A stretch of DNA of 64,000 nt from Saprospiraceae bacterium (GTDB lineage Bacteria > Bacteroidota > Bacteroidia > Chitinophagales > Saprospiraceae): the NCBI GenBank assembly GCA_016717105.1, contig JADKGF010000012.1:62001-126000 (forward strand), given 5' to 3'. Below, in pieces: positions 39,524-48,130 of this stretch (position 1 is the stretch's first letter; each line of letters starts with the position of its first letter). The notes under the pieces were generated by a model that saw nothing but the letters and a program-made list of their open reading frames with translations, ran no database searches and was not told where the DNA came from. A program made the position numbers and the translations under genes.

Positions 39524-40711
39524 ATGTACGATCGCGCCATCCTCCATCTAGATCTCGACTCCTTCTTCGTATCGGTCGAGTGTCTCAAAAACAGTAGTCT
39601 CCTCGGTAAGCCACTACTCATCGGCGGTACGTCCAATCGCGGTGTCGTCGCCTCATGCAGCTACGAAGCACGTCGCTTTGGTGTACACTCCGCTATGCCT
39701 ATGAAAATGGCACTCCGCCTATGTCCACAGGCGACCATCTTACGCGGAGATATGGATAGCTATTCTAAATATTCGGGCATCGTCACCGACATCATTGCGG
39801 AAGATGCACCAGTGTATGAGAAAGCATCGATCGACGAGTTCTATCTTGATCTTACAGGTATGGACAAGCATTTCGGCTGCTTCAAGTGGTCATCAGAGCT
39901 ACGTCAGAAGGTGATCAAAGAGTCTGGCCTACCCATTTCTTTCGGCCTCTCTATCAATAAAACGGTCTCCAAAGTAGGTACTGGCGAAGCCAAACCCAAC
40001 GGCACCAAATACATACCCAATGGCGAAGAAAAAGGATTTCTCGCACCGCTGCCCGTAGGTAAGATACCCGGTGTAGGAGATCAGACGCATAAGAAACTCA
40101 ACTTCATGGGCGTACGCACGATAGACACGCTGAGCCAGATACCTATCCGCCTGCTCGAACGCGAATTTGGCAAGCCTGGTCGGACGCTTTGGGAAAAGGC
40201 CAATGCCATCGATACCACGCCTATCGTACCATATCACGAACAAAAGTCAATGTCTAAAGAGCGTACCTTTATGGAAGATACTCTAGATGTCATGATGATG
40301 AAGCATCTCTTGCTCGATATGGCGGATAAACTATCCTTTGAGCTCCGTGCATCTGGCAAACTCGCATCTACCATCACCGTCAAGATCCGATACGCAGACT
40401 TCAATACCTATACAAAGCAAAAAAACATCTCCTACACAGCCAATGATAAGCTATTAGGTCAGCATGTACTCGACCTATTCGACAAGGTATATGAACGCCG
40501 CCAACTCATCCGCCTCATCGGTGTAAAATATAGCGGGCTGGTACAGGGCAGCTATCAGATCAATCTATTCGATGATACGATGGAGCACATCCAACTCATG
40601 CAGCAGATGGACAGGATCAGAAGGCGCTTCGGTGCGGATGCCATCATGCGCGCGAGCGGACTCGTGAAGGCAAAAGTATTGAGGGATCAGTTACCAGTGG
40701 ATGGTGGGTAG
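39524..40711 (+). CDS. dinB: DNA polymerase IV (Y family)
   Basis: 395 residues from the ATG at 39524, preferred over a 24-residue upstream extension because the family begins with the HLDLDSFFVSVE motif. Palm-domain catalytic residues are seen in DLDSFF and SIDEFYLDLTG. The YEARRFGV finger region, the IPGVGDQTHKKL helix-hairpin-helix and a little-finger domain follow. No beta-clamp motif is obvious at the C-terminus. It performs error-prone bypass of damaged DNA. A hand count of one 60-base line (40081-40140) gives 50% G+C, clearly above a nearby line (43141-43200, about 32%), so recent transfer is possible. Confidence 0.9.
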   Translation: MYDRAILHLDLDSFFVSVECLKNSSLLGKPLLIGGTSNRGVVASCSYEARRFGVHSAMPMKMALRLCPQATILRGDMDSYSKYSGIVTDIIAEDAPVYEKASIDEFYLDLTGMDKHFGCFKWSSELRQKVIKESGLPISFGLSINKTVSKVGTGEAKPNGTKYIPNGEEKGFLAPLPVGKIPGVGDQTHKKLNFMGVRTIDTLSQIPIRLLEREFGKPGRTLWEKANAIDTTPIVPYHEQKSMSKERTFMEDTLDVMMMKHLLLDMADKLSFELRASGKLASTITVKIRYADFNTYTKQKNISYTANDKLLGQHVLDLFDKVYERRQLIRLIGVKYSGLVQGSYQINLFDDTMEHIQLMQQMDRIRRRFGADAIMRASGLVKAKVLRDQLPVDGG

Positions 40712-40756
40712 GGAAGCTTGAACTAAATAAAAACCTACTAAATTGAAAATTGTTAT

Positions 40757-40764
40757 TACTTTTG
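40757..40764 (+). promoter_or_regulatory. Candidate -7 box for the Septu-like ATPase
   Basis: TACTTTTG matches TANNTTTG, 20 bases ahead of the ATG at 40785. No -33 TTG lies at standard spacing. Confidence 0.35.
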
Positions 40765-40784
40765 TCATATATAATTACAATATA

Positions 40785-42130
40785 ATGAGAATCAAAAGTC
40801 TCCAACTAACTAAAGTAGGTGTATTTGAAAGTGAACTGATAGAGTTTAAACCTTGCCCTAGTAAAGGTAAGGCAGAAATACACATTTTTACTGGTACAAA
40901 TGGAACGGGAAAGAGTACAATATTAAAAGCTTTGGTGGCGGCTTTTGAAAATGTTGGTATAAACCGAAATGATGAAATATTATGTAAGTCAGATACAAAT
41001 AGTTTTACTAGATATTTAAGAGAAAAGAATTCAAAAAGTGGTGCAAACTTATCTATTCAGTCTAGTGAAGATTTTGAGATAAATTATACTGGATGCCCAG
41101 AGGGAGCGAACCATCTCCATATTATATCAAAAGATACTGAAGAAATTTCAGATTATAGGTCTATTCTTGACGAATCAAAAAAAGTGGATCAATCAAGCTG
41201 TTTTGAGTTTTGTCTTTTTGCTTATTCTGGCAACAGATTCATAAATATTTCAAACGATAGTCCTGAAAAAACTAATCATATCAAAAAACCCAATATATGG
41301 ATCATTGGAGTTTAATAAAAAGTCCAATTCTGCATTTTTTATAGATAAATGGCTTGAAACATCTTTTGTTGAAAGAATCTATGCTCGACGTGAAGGATTA
41401 GATGATCATAGTAAAAACTTTAATACTATTCTGACTAAACTGGAAAGTACCATAGGTGAAATAGTTGGTTATGATCTCAAAGTTAAAATGGACAAAAAAA
41501 GCATTAAGGGAGCCTGTATTTCTATATGACGGTGTTGAGCACAAGATTGACGTTTTACCAGATGGTTTGAAATCAATATTGCTGGTTGCTCGACTTTGTG
41601 TATGAGATTAGAAAATCTTACATGGATGAATGATACACCAATATTTGATAGAAATATAATCTTGTTTCTTGATGAAATCGAAGCACATTTATACATCGAA
41701 TGGCAGCGTAAAATTTTACCTGCAATCCAAAAATTATTTCCAAACGCTCAAATTTTCATATCCACTCACTCGCCTTTCGTTGTAAATTCTGTAGATGATG
41801 CTTGGGTTTACAATCTTGAAGTGGAAAAAGGAAATGCCAAAGTAAGAAAGGTAGAGCTATCTCAAGATGGTAAAAGTTTTACTAGTGTTTTGAGAAATAT
41901 TTTTGGTGTAAAAGAGACATTTGGACCTAGCAATTGAAAAGATTTACTCAAGTTTGCGAGCCCTGGTTTCAAAAGCTTTAGACAGATCTATCACCACCAA
42001 GGAGGAAAAGGAGCTTGCCAAAATTGCTCAGAATTTAGCTCAAGAAGGTACGGAACTGGAGTCAATAGTCGGCTTTGAAATGAGACAATTGGAGAAAATG
42101 AACAAAAGGAAATTGCTCTATGATTTTTAG
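40785..42130 (+). pseudogene. Septu-like (PtuA-type) AAA ATPase, decayed by five frame breaks
   Basis: Read across the breaks, this is one protein of about 445 residues: Walker A FTGTNGTGKSTILKAL near residue 36, a LPDGLKSIL segment, Walker B IILFLDEIEAHLYIEWQRKILPAI, the switch ISTHSPFVVNS and a C-terminal helical region (ITTKEEKELAKIAQNLAQEG, FEMRQLEKM). This order matches the ATPases of Septu (PtuA) and of retron-linked Septu pairs. The frame changes near 41296, 41509, 41580, about 41600-41630 and 41930. Every change is a +1 shift, needing one base removed or two added, opposite to the breaks elsewhere in the window. The next gene overlaps its stop by 11 bp. Confidence 0.65.
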
Positions 42131-42296
42131 GAGAAGACCTGAATCACCTGCTTGCCTTACACAAACTACTAGATCCTGGAAAAAATATGGTAATGTTCAG
42201 AATCAGGTAGCTTGGGGACTTCAATATGAAGAAAAGAGAAATGATAATACAAAGTCGAATGATTTCAAATGGGCCAGCCTCAACGGTACAGGATGA
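42120..42296 (+). pseudogene. Truncated PtuB-like (HNH) partner, N-terminal 58 residues only
   Basis: It starts with an ATG overlapping the PtuA-like stop by 11 bp, as expected for translational coupling. The sequence MIFRRRPESPACLTQTTRSW and a following FKW..LNG resemble the N-terminus of HNH nucleases paired with PtuA-type ATPases (Pro-rich start, then Trp motifs). The catalytic CxxC/HNH part is absent; the frame stops at 42294 inside the start of the next gene. Identification rests on context and a short motif match. Confidence 0.45.
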
Positions 42297-42985
42297 AGAG
42301 ACCAAATAAATCTGGATATCCTTACGACATACCTGCTATCCGACAATGCGAAGAAATCCGATTTCATGCTGATGTGACCTTTTTTATTGGCGAAAACGGC
42401 AGTGGCAAAAGTACCTTATTAGAAGCTATGGCTATTGCATATGGTTTTAATCCTGAAGGTGGCACCAAGTCAGCACAGTTTGAAGTACACAATACTCATT
42501 CAGAATTACATAAGGAAATCAAACTTTCGAAAAGCTTCAAAATGCCTGGTGATGCTTACTTTCTGAGAGCTGAGAGTTTTTATAATGTGGCGACAAAAGC
42601 AGAGGAATTTGGAGTACTCAAATCTTATGGTGGAAAATCGCTTCATGCACAATCACATGGTGAAGCATTTTTGGCTACGCTGATGCACAAACTCACTGGA
42701 AATGGCTTGTATCTTCTCGACGAACCCGAAGCTGCATTATCTCCTGCTCGCCAGCTTACAGCCATTAGTCTTATCCACCAGTTGGTACAGCAAGATTCGC
42801 AGTTTATTATAGCTACCCATTCGCCCATCATCATGGCATATCCCAATGCGACGATTTACGAATTTAGTAAAGATGGCATTCGGCAGATAGATTACAAGGA
42901 GACAGATCACTACCTCATCACCAAGTCATTTCTGGACAATCCAGACATCAGTTTGAAACTTTTGATGGAGAATGAGGATGAATGA
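42269..42985 (+). CDS. Stand-alone AAA/ABC-type ATPase (COG3910-like)
   Basis: 238 residues. Walker A FFIGENGSGKSTLLEAMA, a Q/S-rich signature region (SHGEAFLATLMH), Walker B GLYLLDEPEAALSP and the IIATHSPIIMAYP switch define it. The YPYDIPAIR segment near the N-terminus matches a family of small single-domain ATPases (COG3910) of unknown role, often near defence or mobile genes. About ten usual N-terminal residues seem missing or replaced by sequence shared with the truncated PtuB-like frame, suggesting a deletion junction near 42290. An internal ATG at 42293 is an alternative start. Confidence 0.75.
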   Translation: MGQPQRYRMKRPNKSGYPYDIPAIRQCEEIRFHADVTFFIGENGSGKSTLLEAMAIAYGFNPEGGTKSAQFEVHNTHSELHKEIKLSKSFKMPGDAYFLRAESFYNVATKAEEFGVLKSYGGKSLHAQSHGEAFLATLMHKLTGNGLYLLDEPEAALSPARQLTAISLIHQLVQQDSQFIIATHSPIIMAYPNATIYEFSKDGIRQIDYKETDHYLITKSFLDNPDISLKLLMENEDE

Positions 42986-43053
42986 GGAAATAAGCAAATT
43001 TATAAGGTTAGGAAACTTTAATTTAATTATAAATATCAAAATTTAAAAAAAAC

Positions 43054-43578
43054 ATGTACAGTATCAACAATTTACTAAGGACAATGATCTTTTCGGGTAT
43101 CATATTAATATTAGTATCTTCTTGCTCAAAAGATGAAGATACACTATTTAAAGATTGCATTTTACCTTGGAAAGAATTTGAACTTATTCCACAGGCTGAA
43201 TTACCAAAAGAGATCGTTGACTTTACTTATGAAACCTATCCTACAGCTGATACAATTACAGGTGGAGTCCTAAGTTTCTGTAAAAATGAAAAAAGACTCC
43301 TTATCCACGCTGAAGGGACTGACGATGGAAATCTTTTGTTCTATGACAGCTGTGGTAAATTGATAGCAAAAGGTCAAATAGAATTAGGTACAGAAATAAG
43401 GAATTTGATAAGGGAAAGTGTCAAAAAAGAGCTTAGTAATGTTGCTAGTTTGTATGACACTATTATAATAATTTATGAAAATGGCACTATAGAATATACA
43501 GCTGAGGTATTTTTCGATGGCAATTCATCTATTTATTTAATTGACAAGGATGGAGATATTATATGTAAGTTATTTTAA
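43054..43578 (+). CDS. Hypothetical lipoprotein
   Basis: 174 residues with a clear lipobox (IILILVSSC, Cys about residue 24). The body has an acidic start, a TGGVLSFCKNEKRLLIHAEG segment and a C-terminal IYLIDKDGDIICKLF. No family was recognised. It is transcribed alone between the ATPase gene and a promoter-hairpin element. Confidence 0.55.
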   Translation: MYSINNLLRTMIFSGIILILVSSCSKDEDTLFKDCILPWKEFELIPQAELPKEIVDFTYETYPTADTITGGVLSFCKNEKRLLIHAEGTDDGNLLFYDSCGKLIAKGQIELGTEIRNLIRESVKKELSNVASLYDTIIIIYENGTIEYTAEVFFDGNSSIYLIDKDGDIICKLF

Positions 43579-43613
43579 GGTCTTGACTCCATTTTCTTTT
43601 TAATACTGTCTGA

Positions 43614-43644
43614 TTGTCATCATTATTTTAACCTAGTACCTTTG
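43614..43644 (+). promoter_or_regulatory. Orphan promoter upstream of a hairpin
   Basis: TTG (43614-43616), a 20-bp spacer and TACCTTTG (43637-43644) match the Bacteroidota consensus and the spacing of the three motif promoters. No plus-strand protein gene follows; the next gene is convergent. Confidence 0.6.
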
Positions 43645-43648
43645 TACG

Positions 43649-43689
43649 ATGGTCATTATATTAAACTTACACTTTAATATAATGACCAT
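43649..43689 (+). ncRNA. Perfect 17-bp hairpin at the predicted start of the orphan transcript
   Basis: ATGGTCATTATATTAAA (43649-43665) and TTTAATATAATGACCAT (43673-43689) are perfectly complementary around a 7-nt loop. The hairpin starts 5 bases after the -7 box, so it would be the 5' end of the RNA. It could be a small RNA, an operator palindrome or a two-way terminator. A 27-residue frame (43649-43732) also starts here. Transcription would run into the antisense of the OmpA-like gene. Confidence 0.4.
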
Positions 43690-43772
43690 TATGATTGTTC
43701 AAATCCCGCATTATTTATTTTTCAAATTCTAACAATCAAGTAAAATCGATGTAAACATAAATTCAAAAGCAA

Positions 43773-45464
43773 TCATTGCGACACTATTCTGATCTCGACT
43801 CTTCTGTTTTTGCTTTTGTTTTCTTCAGTATCATTGGGTGCAATGGGATGGCTGCCACCATATCCGGCGGTAGATACTCTGTATTCGGGAACACCTTTTT
43901 CCACAAGTATATTTTTTATGGCTAATGCTCGATCTTCCGATAAGGTTTTGAGTGCATCAGGATCACCTACATTGTCAGTATGACCTATGATACTGATATA
44001 TAATCTAGGTCTTTTCAGCAGTACTTCAGCCAGCTTATTTATAGATGGGATGGATTCAGGCAATACAATCGGTTTGGTGCGTTCAAAATAAATATTGTGC
44101 AGCAAAATCGTATTGTTCAAGTCAGCTTGGGTCAATTTTTCTTCGTCATTTTCTAGCGTCGGAGCTAAAGGCTTGACTATTTTCAGCTTTCCATCTTCGG
44201 ACATAATGAGTTCAATCGTTTTGGCATAAATGCCGGCATTCATCAGTTCTTGTGGATCTATGATGATTTCCTCACTCCTCAGATTGCGATTGAATGCACT
44301 AAAAACTACAGGCTTATTCTCAAAAAATTTGTACCTACATCTGCCATCTTTTGACCTAAAGTAGCCCGGTCTTTCTTTTTGGTAAGCATTGCCCCAAATT
44401 AGTTCTCCAGGTGATTTTTGCCCAGTTTCTTCATTGATGATATGAAAAGTAAGGATGATATCTTTGTCTATCTTTGTTCGCAAAAGTGATGCCTTAAATA
44501 TATCACTTGATCCTTCTCTACCCGAACTGAAATACAGCGTATTATTGTCTTTTAGCAAGTGTGGATGGGAATCATCACCTTGGGAATTCACTGGTGGAAA
44601 GAGTGCCTTAGGTGTAGACCATTGCGTATAGAGTGCATCAAGTCTTTCCGAATAGTAAATATCCTTACCACCAAAACCATCTGGCCTATCTGATGTGAAA
44701 TACAGTTTCTTGGTATCGTGTGTAAGCATAGGCGTAGATTCTCTATATGGCGTGTTAATATCAGATCCCATATTTACCGGTTCGCTATACAAATCATCTT
44801 GAATTCTAAAACTCACAAACAAATCCATATTATCACCTTGTGCCATAGCAAGTATCAGGATTGTAGAATCGAGACTGGCAGTAATATTTATTTCAGAAGA
44901 TGTTTTTGTGAAGTTTTTAATTTTTATTGGCTGGGGAAAGGTGAAGTCTTGCCCTGTTTTTTCTGTAATTGAAAATCCTTTTTCGATACCTCCGAATGGA
45001 TGAAACTGATTGATAACCAAAAAAGCATTGTTTTTCCCAAAATTAGCACAAATACTATTGGGCAATACATCATTGATTGGGTACTCTGGATGGAAAATAC
45101 CTTGATGACTTCCATTTTTGAGATTGGTGTACCAAATATCCTGGTTATAGCCTGATTTTATAGGATCGCGTACAGTAGAAGATGCAAGTTGGGCATACAC
45201 ATTTTTCAACTTCTGATCGTAAGCCAACGAATCTAACGTTTTAAAAACATCTACACTATCAATAACCAAGGTACGAGCACAATTTACGTCCGCTACCCTA
45301 GTAAAGAATAGTACAGATTCGTCATAGGACACCACGGGACAGATTTCATGAAGTGTACTAGAATTGATTGGATAATCGAGTTTGTGCAAGCTATGTTGTG
45401 CTGTCACAAGGCCAATTTTTGCTATCAAAACCAGCGCTAAGATTATTAATTTTTTAAGATTCAA
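43773..45464 (-). CDS. OmpA-family protein with PD40 repeats
   Basis: 563 residues. A signal peptide (IILALVLIAKIGLVTA) is followed by PD40/WD40-like propeller repeats (KKLYFTSDRPDGFGGKDIYYS and TLYFSSGREGSSDIF), a beta-sandwich region (about 330-400) and a C-terminal OmpA domain (about 450-563) with the peptidoglycan-binding HTDNVGD...LSEDRALAIKN and NRRVEIRI motifs. This is an outer-membrane/peptidoglycan-linked protein. The propeller plus OmpA order resembles PorE, which anchors the type IX system in Porphyromonas, but PorE has extra domains, so that link is only a possibility. Confidence 0.8.
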   Translation of the reverse strand: MNLKKLIILALVLIAKIGLVTAQHSLHKLDYPINSSTLHEICPVVSYDESVLFFTRVADVNCARTLVIDSVDVFKTLDSLAYDQKLKNVYAQLASSTVRDPIKSGYNQDIWYTNLKNGSHQGIFHPEYPINDVLPNSICANFGKNNAFLVINQFHPFGGIEKGFSITEKTGQDFTFPQPIKIKNFTKTSSEINITASLDSTILILAMAQGDNMDLFVSFRIQDDLYSEPVNMGSDINTPYRESTPMLTHDTKKLYFTSDRPDGFGGKDIYYSERLDALYTQWSTPKALFPPVNSQGDDSHPHLLKDNNTLYFSSGREGSSDIFKASLLRTKIDKDIILTFHIINEETGQKSPGELIWGNAYQKERPGYFRSKDGRCRYKFFENKPVVFSAFNRNLRSEEIIIDPQELMNAGIYAKTIELIMSEDGKLKIVKPLAPTLENDEEKLTQADLNNTILLHNIYFERTKPIVLPESIPSINKLAEVLLKRPRLYISIIGHTDNVGDPDALKTLSEDRALAIKNILVEKGVPEYRVSTAGYGGSHPIAPNDTEENKSKNRRVEIRIVSQ

Positions 45465-45555
45465 TATTTAAATTGGCCGAATTGTTAATGTTCCTATAAT
45501 GCAATAACTAAATATCTTATTTTTGCGTTTGAATATCAATCATCACACACACTTA

Positions 45556-46230
45556 ATGTACAAATTTCTTAGCATAATTGTTTTGACTTCAATAATATTT
45601 TCGCAAAGCTTTGCGCAAACCGAAGTACCTAAACCAGATGGCAGCATCGATACACGCATCATTGTGGATGGAAAAATATTTCCTGCCATCATCACCGCTG
45701 AAGGCGATACACTCATCCTTGTGGACTTGGACAATGTCAGCATTACGGCTATGAGATCATTTGCCAATGATGATGAAAGAAGAAAATATGAACGTATAAA
45801 ACAATATGCCGCAAAGGTATATCCGTATGCAAAGGAAGCCATCAGAATATTCAGAGAGCTGGAATACGCTTCTCAGCATATGAGCAAAAGAGAGAAAAAA
45901 AGAAAAATAGCCGAACTGGAAGAGCAACTTACCAAGGAGTTTGAAGAACCATTGACCAATCTAACAAAACTGCAAGGCAAGATTATGATAAAAATGATAG
46001 AAAAGGAGACTGGCCAACCCATTTACAATATGATCAAGGATCTCAAAGGTGGTTTTAAGGCTTTTTATTGGAATGCATTTTCCAAACTTTATTCCTATGA
46101 CCTGAAAGAAGGATACAATAAAGGTCAATATACACTGCTTGATGCAGTACTTCAGGATTTTGATGTTTCCTACAGAATAGAAAACGAAACCAGCCTTAAA
46201 TATGTCAAGCTCAATAGAGAAGAAAAATAA
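45556..46230 (+). CDS. DUF4294 exported protein
   Basis: 224 residues from the ATG at 45556, which begins a good signal peptide (FLSIIVLTSIIFSQSFAQ). The rest is helical and charged, with RKYERIKQYAAKVYPYAKEAIRIFRELE and KLQGKIMIKMIEKETGQPIYNMIKDLKGGFKAFYWN, hallmarks of the DUF4294 family limited to Bacteroidota. Its function is unknown. It overlaps the start of mvaD by 29 bp and so is translationally linked to mevalonate-pathway expression. A TATTTTTG box lies at 45518-45525. Confidence 0.8.
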   Translation: MYKFLSIIVLTSIIFSQSFAQTEVPKPDGSIDTRIIVDGKIFPAIITAEGDTLILVDLDNVSITAMRSFANDDERRKYERIKQYAAKVYPYAKEAIRIFRELEYASQHMSKREKKRKIAELEEQLTKEFEEPLTNLTKLQGKIMIKMIEKETGQPIYNMIKDLKGGFKAFYWNAFSKLYSYDLKEGYNKGQYTLLDAVLQDFDVSYRIENETSLKYVKLNREEK

Positions 46231-47272
46231 TATATCGCGTTGTGGCTGGGTAAGCCCGTCTAATATCGCTCTGGTCAAATATTGGGGCAAGTACGACAAT
46301 CAATTACCTAAAAATCCATCCGTCAGTTTTACATTAAGTACAGCTGCTACGACGACCTATGTGACCCTTGGAGATGCACACAATACTGGTGTAGCCAAAA
46401 TTTCATTTACATTCGATGGCAAAGAAAATAAAGCTTTTCAGACCAGATTAGAAAAATTTCTCAATCAGATAGGACCTGAACATTTGCCCTTTGTAATACA
46501 ATATCATTTGCAGATAGAAAGTAGCAATTCTTTTCCACACAGCAGTGGAATCGCTTCATCAGCATCGAGTATGTCGGCATTAGCATTGTGCCTATGTGAT
46601 GTAGCTTATCAAATGGATGGCTTAGAAATCTATGACGACGCATTTTTCCGTAAGGTGTCTATCCTATCCCGATTGGGTAGTGGCAGTGCTTGTAGATCTG
46701 TTTTCGATTCGATGGCCGTTTGGGGCAAACACGATGATATTTCTGGTTCTTCTGACGAATATGCAGTCAGTGTAGCGGATGAGATACATCCAGTTTTCAA
46801 GACATTTCGCAATGATATCCTTATCATCAGTGCTAATGAAAAAAGTGTATCTTCGTCTGCTGGTCACCAACTGATGGACGGAAATCCTTTTGCCGCTGCT
46901 AGATATGCACAAGCAAACAATAGAATCTCGACCATCATGACTGCTTTGAAACATGGTGATTTGCAAAGCTTCGGTAAGATTATAGAAGACGAAGCATTGA
47001 CACTACATGCGCTGATGATGTGCTCTAATCCGTCCTATATTTTGATGGAAGAAGGCTCACTGAGCGTTATAAAAAAGGTAAAACAATTCAGAGCAGAGAC
47101 CAAGCTACCGTTATACTTTACCTTGGATGCCGGACCTAATGTTCACTTGCTTTACCCTGCAGAATATGAGACGGAAATAAGTGCATTTATTTTTGCTGAA
47201 TTGAGCCAATTTTGCCACGATGGCCGAATAATCAGAGATGCAGTAGGCAACGGGCCGAATAAAATTTTATAA
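46202..47272 (+). CDS. mvaD: Diphosphomevalonate decarboxylase
   Basis: 356 residues, GHMP kinase fold. Signature segments are SNIALVKYWGKYD, the SSGIASSASSMSALAL phosphate loop, the SRLGSGSACRSVFDSMAVWG motif with the catalytic Arg region, and TLDAGPNVHLLY near the end. It converts mevalonate diphosphate to isopentenyl diphosphate with ATP, showing that this organism makes isoprenoids by the mevalonate route. It forms a tight plus-strand set with the DUF4294 and rhodanese genes. Confidence 0.92.
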   Translation: MSSSIEKKNNISRCGWVSPSNIALVKYWGKYDNQLPKNPSVSFTLSTAATTTYVTLGDAHNTGVAKISFTFDGKENKAFQTRLEKFLNQIGPEHLPFVIQYHLQIESSNSFPHSSGIASSASSMSALALCLCDVAYQMDGLEIYDDAFFRKVSILSRLGSGSACRSVFDSMAVWGKHDDISGSSDEYAVSVADEIHPVFKTFRNDILIISANEKSVSSSAGHQLMDGNPFAAARYAQANNRISTIMTALKHGDLQSFGKIIEDEALTLHALMMCSNPSYILMEEGSLSVIKKVKQFRAETKLPLYFTLDAGPNVHLLYPAEYETEISAFIFAELSQFCHDGRIIRDAVGNGPNKIL

Positions 47273-47276
47273 AATC

Positions 47277-47801
47277 ATGAGACATAGTTTCTTAGTTTTA
47301 GGCCTTGTTTTCATTAATCTTTTCCCATTGATGGGTCAATATAAAAAAACAGCTGCTTGTCGTCAAGAAGCATTCGACAAGAAAGTTAATAGTTATCTGA
47401 GTTATACAGTTCCTGTCATCAGCGTTCAGGATGCTCACGATAAATTTTCAGATTACCTTTTCCTTGATGCTCGTGAATTTAATGAATATCAGACTTCGCA
47501 TATCCCACAAGCACGATATGTCGGATATGATGATTTTGATTTTGACAATATAAAGGATATCCCAGTCAATAAAAAGATCATTGTTTATTGTTCGGTCGGA
47601 TACAGAAGCGAAAAAATAGCTACACAATTGCGCAAAAAAGGGTACAAACAAGTATGGAATTTATATGGTAGTCTCTTCGAATGGGTAAATGCAGGCTACG
47701 ATGTATCAGATAAATCCGGAAAATCGACAACTAAGATTCACACCTACAATAAAGACTGGAGTCAATGGGTCACTAACCCCAAAGCCAATAAAATTTGGTA
47801 A
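47277..47801 (+). CDS. Exported rhodanese-domain protein
   Basis: 174 residues. A signal peptide (FLVLGLVFINLFPLMGQ) is followed by a rhodanese domain (about 45-140) with FLDAREFNEYQTSHIPQARYVG and the active-site loop IIVYCSVGYRSEKIA, in which Cys is the likely sulfur carrier. It would act in the periplasm; no partner is evident. It starts 4 bases past the mvaD stop and ends the operon. Confidence 0.8.
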   Translation: MRHSFLVLGLVFINLFPLMGQYKKTAACRQEAFDKKVNSYLSYTVPVISVQDAHDKFSDYLFLDAREFNEYQTSHIPQARYVGYDDFDFDNIKDIPVNKKIIVYCSVGYRSEKIATQLRKKGYKQVWNLYGSLFEWVNAGYDVSDKSGKSTTKIHTYNKDWSQWVTNPKANKIW

Positions 47802-48130
47802 ACTGATATTTGGTCTGTAGTTACAAAGCCAGTAATTTTCTATTTCAAAAACCTGGAAAAAATCTTGGTGTCTGCTAGGTGGGTAAATGGGAAGGGCATG
47901 TTATGAATAATAATAAAAAATAAACAATTATGCATGCTAAAAATTTATGCCAACTCACTTAATACTTGAATTTTGATTTTCTTCCAATTTGTACATACTT
48001 TTGTACTCTTCCGATTTTTTAATATTGCCTAATTCAGCCCTAACATAAATTATGATATATAATCTCCTTTTTTTCTTTTCTTTATCCCCGGATTGTCTAA
48101 CAGTACATAATATTCAGAAATTGCTTTTCT
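47802..48130. other. Intergenic region
   Basis: These 329 AT-rich bases lie between the convergent rhodanese and large secreted-protein genes. No gene, strong hairpin or repeat was seen. Confidence 0.5.

Noticed and set aside
41296..41937. Programmed +1 frameshifting in the Septu-like ATPase
   Set aside because: Five separate shifts in one gene, without a repeated slippery motif, are not credible as programmed recoding.
43773..45464. Assignment of the OmpA/PD40 protein as PorE
   Set aside because: The recognised propeller and OmpA domains fit, but the extra N-terminal repeats typical of PorE were not seen.
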